Part shown: positions 61,731 to 64,000 of the stretch, in pieces
How the letters are laid out: each line of letters opens with the position of its first letter
Numbering within the stretch: the stretch's first letter is position 1
Source: Pandoraea pneumonica
Lineage (GTDB): Bacteria > Pseudomonadota > Gammaproteobacteria > Burkholderiales > Burkholderiaceae
Reading direction: 5' to 3'
DNA length: 64,000 nucleotides
Assembly (NCBI RefSeq): GCF_902459645.1
Contig: NZ_CABPSK010000001.1
Location: 930,001 to 994,000 of the forward strand
The notes under the pieces: model-generated
Database searches by the model: none
What the model was told of the DNA's origin: nothing
Seen by the model: the letters and a program-made list of their open reading frames with translations, nothing else
Translations under genes and position numbers: made by a program

Positions 61731-62598
61731 CACTCGGGGGGATAGCACTCACGAACGCGGCGATATCGTCCAACACGGTCGTGAACTTCCTGAGCGGCAA
61801 GCCGAGCGCCCCAAGCAACAGCAGGTGCCCGACGCCATATCGGCGCACCTGCACGTTGCCGCCCATGTCGCGTATCCGGTCTGCAAAGCGAAAGGTATTG
61901 CCGGGATCGACCAAAGTGTCACGCGTCCCAACGCCTAACCACATTGGCGGCTCGTGTCCGGACACAAACCGGATCGGTTGACTCTCGTCGCGCACGGCCT
62001 GCGGGAATATTCGTCGCAATACATCACTTTGCAGCGGCAGAAAGTCGTACGGCCCGGCAAGCCCGATCACACCGGCAATCTCGCCCGGATCAACTGCAAC
62101 GGCACACAGATATCGAGGGTCTGTGGCCAGTAACGCCACGATCTGCGCGCCAGCCGAATGTCCCATCAGAATCAAACGGCTCGGATCGCCGCCAAACGCT
62201 TGGGCATGGTCACGCGCCCAATGCACAGCGAGCGCTGCATCGTCCATGAATGTTGGAAACACCACTTCGGGATACGTCCGGTAATCCGGCACCACGACGA
62301 GATATCCGCGTGAAGCAAGCGCCTCACCCACAAAGCGATAGTCATCGCGCTCGCCGCTCTGCCAGCTTCCGCCGTAGAAAAACACCACCACGGGACGACT
62401 CGCGTGGCCGATGGCCGGTTTTGTCGGGACGTAGACGTCGAGCTGTTGCCGGGCAACGTCTCCATACTTAACGCCCGTCGTCACCTGATAGGTGGAACGC
62501 GGTGTCCACGCGTTCACGAGGTGCGCAGGACTGCATGCGCCAAGCGCCGCACCCAGCGTGCTCACCAGAATCGCCCTGCTGAACAAAGCACCCGGCAT
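61603..62598 (-). CDS. Alpha/beta-hydrolase lipoprotein (esterase-like)
   Basis: The 331-residue protein has a lipoprotein signal (VSTLGAALGAC, lipobox LGAC). Its alpha/beta-hydrolase core carries VVVFFYGGSWQSGERDDYRFVGEAL (oxyanion region), LILMGHSAGAQIVALLA (nucleophile Ser), GTRDTLVDPG (Asp) and YGVGHLLLLGALG (His). It resembles BD-FAE/carboxylesterase members. The conserved fold ends near FVSAI; about 40 further residues are read from the antisense of the methyltransferase gene and look like run-on sequence, which suggests a lost stop codon. Confidence 0.8.
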   Translation of the reverse strand: MPGALFSRAILVSTLGAALGACSPAHLVNAWTPRSTYQVTTGVKYGDVARQQLDVYVPTKPAIGHASRPVVVFFYGGSWQSGERDDYRFVGEALASRGYLVVVPDYRTYPEVVFPTFMDDAALAVHWARDHAQAFGGDPSRLILMGHSAGAQIVALLATDPRYLCAVAVDPGEIAGVIGLAGPYDFLPLQSDVLRRIFPQAVRDESQPIRFVSGHEPPMWLGVGTRDTLVDPGNTFRFADRIRDMGGNVQVRRYGVGHLLLLGALGLPLRKFTTVLDDIAAFVSAIPPSVRRSQPPARWRNAHAVRPVRAMPALLPDARRDGDGASSCIAR

Positions 62599-62788
62599 AT
62601 GGCCTCTCCCTTCGCCATTCGGATTGAGGGATGTGCCGAAGGCATCTCATGCCCTGCACCGGTGAACGTACGGCTGCCGATGGCGATTGGATGCAAGGCG
62701 AACGCGAATTTTGGTCGGGCGCTGCATCCAATGCGCCCCGTTTTTCGTATAGAGGACATTGCGCCCCTGATCCGTCGACGGAGCCCGT

Positions 62789-63421
62789 ATGTTGGCCAAA
62801 CCCACCACAATGTCCCGCCCGTTGTTCTCAGCCAAAGCGGTCGTTGCGGCCGTTTCCCTTATCGCAACGCTGCAATTGGCAGCTTGCTCTGGGGCACCCT
62901 CCAACCAAAATCCGCGTGCCGATGTGCCGCTTCAGACCGTCCCGGTCGACCTGCCTCGCTATATGGGGCGCTGGTACGTCATCGCCAATATTCCGTACTT
63001 TGCCGAACGCGACTACGTCGGCAGCCGTGCCGAATGGGTACTGCGCGAAGACGGTCGCATCGACGACCATTTCTACGGTCGCAAGGGCGGCTTCGATCAG
63101 GACGAGCGCCATTACGAGTTTATCGATACGGTAGTGCCGGGTAGCGGCGGCGGGCACTGGCGAGTGCGGCTCTTCTGGCCGATCTACGTCTCCCAGCTCA
63201 CGCTGTACGTCGACCCGGATTACCGCTACACCCTTCTCGGCTATCCCGACAAATCACTGGGTTGGATCTTTTCGCGCGACCCCGTCATGGATGACGCGAC
63301 ATACCAAGCGCTACTCGCGCGCTTCGGCGCGATGGGCTATGACACGTCGCGTTTCCGGCGTGTCCCGCAGATGCCGAATCAAATCGGTCGTCCGGGCTTC
63401 GCCAGTCCCGGCCAGCACTAG
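62789..63421 (+). CDS. Blc-type lipocalin, outer-membrane lipoprotein
   Basis: The product is 210 residues (ATG 62789; ATG 62810 also possible). A signal ends in LQLAAC, a lipobox. The bacterial lipocalin signature VDLPRYMGRWYVIANIPYFAER (GxW motif) follows, then WVLREDGRIDDHFYGRKGGF, VRLFWPIYVSQLTLYVDPDY and LLGYPDKSLGWIFSRDP with the conserved Arg. Lipocalins of this group bind lipids in the periplasm-facing outer membrane and respond to membrane stress. Confidence 0.88.
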   Translation: MLAKPTTMSRPLFSAKAVVAAVSLIATLQLAACSGAPSNQNPRADVPLQTVPVDLPRYMGRWYVIANIPYFAERDYVGSRAEWVLREDGRIDDHFYGRKGGFDQDERHYEFIDTVVPGSGGGHWRVRLFWPIYVSQLTLYVDPDYRYTLLGYPDKSLGWIFSRDPVMDDATYQALLARFGAMGYDTSRFRRVPQMPNQIGRPGFASPGQH

Positions 63422-63460
63422 AGTGCTTTTTCGTGTGCTTTGGGCGCTTCTGACGACAAA

Positions 63461-64000
63461 TCAAATACCGACGCGCTGGTAACCCGGTTGTTCGAATGGA
63501 TGCGCCTGCGCAAACTCGGGCAGCTTGAAACACTGCTTGCCTAGCGCGGCGACCAGCGGATACGCGACGAGATCCATGTCGTACACATGGGCCAGCGCAA
63601 TCTGTCCGGCGATACCGATATCCGCGACGGTAGGTACGTCACCCAACGCGAACGGCGCTGCGGGACGCTGGGTCAGCAATCGTTCATACGTCGCCAGTCC
63701 TTCCCTCACCCAATGGCGGCACCACGCTTCGATGGCCGCGCTGTCGGCGTCAAACGCCTGCGCGAGGTGCTTCCGAACGCGCGGCACGGTCAGCGGGTGT
63801 GCATCGGCGATCGACACGAACGCCAGTGCCCGCGCATAAGCACGGTCTTTCGCATCCAACGGCAATAAGCGCGGCTCGGGGTACGTCTCGTCGAGATATT
63901 CCATGATCGCCATCGACTGAAAAATACGATGGCCATGGTCGACCAACGTCGGCACCACGTGCTCCGTGTTGACCTGTGCGTACGCCGCGTCAAACTGTCG
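63461..64000 (-). CDS. maiA: Zeta-class glutathione S-transferase / maleylacetoacetate isomerase-like, 5' end outside window
   Basis: The frame is open to base 64000, giving about 179 visible residues. QVNTEHVVPTLVDHGHRIFQSMAIMEYLDETYPEPRLLP is the glutathione-binding end of the thioredoxin fold (Gln-Ser contact). ALGDVPTVADIGIAGQIALAHVYDMDL is the zeta-class C-domain block. The N-terminal SSCxxRVR active site is outside the window. It would isomerise maleylacetoacetate to fumarylacetoacetate in tyrosine or homogentisate catabolism; a related GST role is possible. Confidence 0.78.
   Translation of the reverse strand, partial: RQFDAAYAQVNTEHVVPTLVDHGHRIFQSMAIMEYLDETYPEPRLLPLDAKDRAYARALAFVSIADAHPLTVPRVRKHLAQAFDADSAAIEAWCRHWVREGLATYERLLTQRPAAPFALGDVPTVADIGIAGQIALAHVYDMDLVAYPLVAALGKQCFKLPEFAQAHPFEQPGYQRVGI

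Noticed and set aside
1-64000. CRISPR array, tRNA or rRNA genes
   Set aside because: There is no regularly spaced repeat set and no recognisable cloverleaf or rRNA core sequence in any gap.

Overview
The window is 64 kb of GC-rich, tightly packed bacterial chromosome. It carries a porin ending in Phe, lipoprotein signals, an LpxL-like acyltransferase, a malate:quinone oxidoreductase and many LysR, GntR, IclR and LacI regulators with MFS carriers. This points to a Gram-negative beta-proteobacterium of the Burkholderiaceae. Pandoraea is my best guess; it rests on overall gene style, not on a marker gene.

Region by region. 1-297: 3' end of a HAD-type hydrolase. 440-13029: one long co-directional block made of a formylglycine-generating enzyme, a Cys-type sulfatase lipoprotein, a fused membrane/spermidine-synthase-like protein, and a MoxR-DUF58-DUF4381-BatA-BatB-BatD aerotolerance module. 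13253-14968: mqo, closed by a strong terminator. 15-22 kb: LysR with a DHA2 exporter, lipid A acyltransferase-like protein, AI-2E permease, a DUF1254 protein and a periplasmic transthyretin-like hydrolase. 22-27.8 kb: a seven-gene set (cupin, quinone-reductase-like ADH, gamma-carbonic-anhydrase-like, BKACE, SDR, intradiol dioxygenase, LacI regulator) with a readable promoter and two identical-core LacI operators, which looks like an aromatic ring-cleavage catabolic operon. 28-33.3 kb: an exported argininosuccinate-lyase-like protein, a cysteine-less DksA/TraR homologue, and a GntR-asparaginase unit divergent from an MFS carrier.

33.5-42.2 kb is the accessory core. Two large proteins share an N-terminal repeat leader (Q-x-L...SPR...QQ...L..I..SP) of the kind seen in contractile-injection-system cargo. 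The first carries an HxD...H...R constellation like a 2-oxoglutarate/Fe(II) oxygenase. The second (1350 aa) has two complete ubiquitin-specific-protease domains in tandem, ankyrin-like repeats and a Lys-rich tail, so it is a predicted host-directed deubiquitinase effector. Next comes an AT-richer, translationally coupled cassette: a putative toxin, an MqsA-like zinc-finger/HTH antitoxin and a KGGVGR-type ParA-like ATPase with a helical C-terminus.

42.6-49.7 kb: mhpR-mhpABDTC for 3-(3-hydroxyphenyl)propionate degradation, with an MhpR-type operator placed about -58 from a predicted promoter. 49.8-50.2 kb: a degraded polymorphic-toxin C-terminus followed by an intact small acidic gene, probably an orphan immunity gene. 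50.3-57.4 kb: an enolase-superfamily enzyme and LysR divergent from SDR-cupin-aldolase-MFS-porin, a predicted acid-sugar or related organic-acid pathway. 57.5-64 kb: two more DUF1254 proteins, a methyltransferase overlapping a convergent alpha/beta-hydrolase lipoprotein, a Blc-type lipocalin and the 3' part of a zeta-class GST (maleylacetoacetate isomerase-like). I saw no tRNA, rRNA, CRISPR array or intact insertion sequence.
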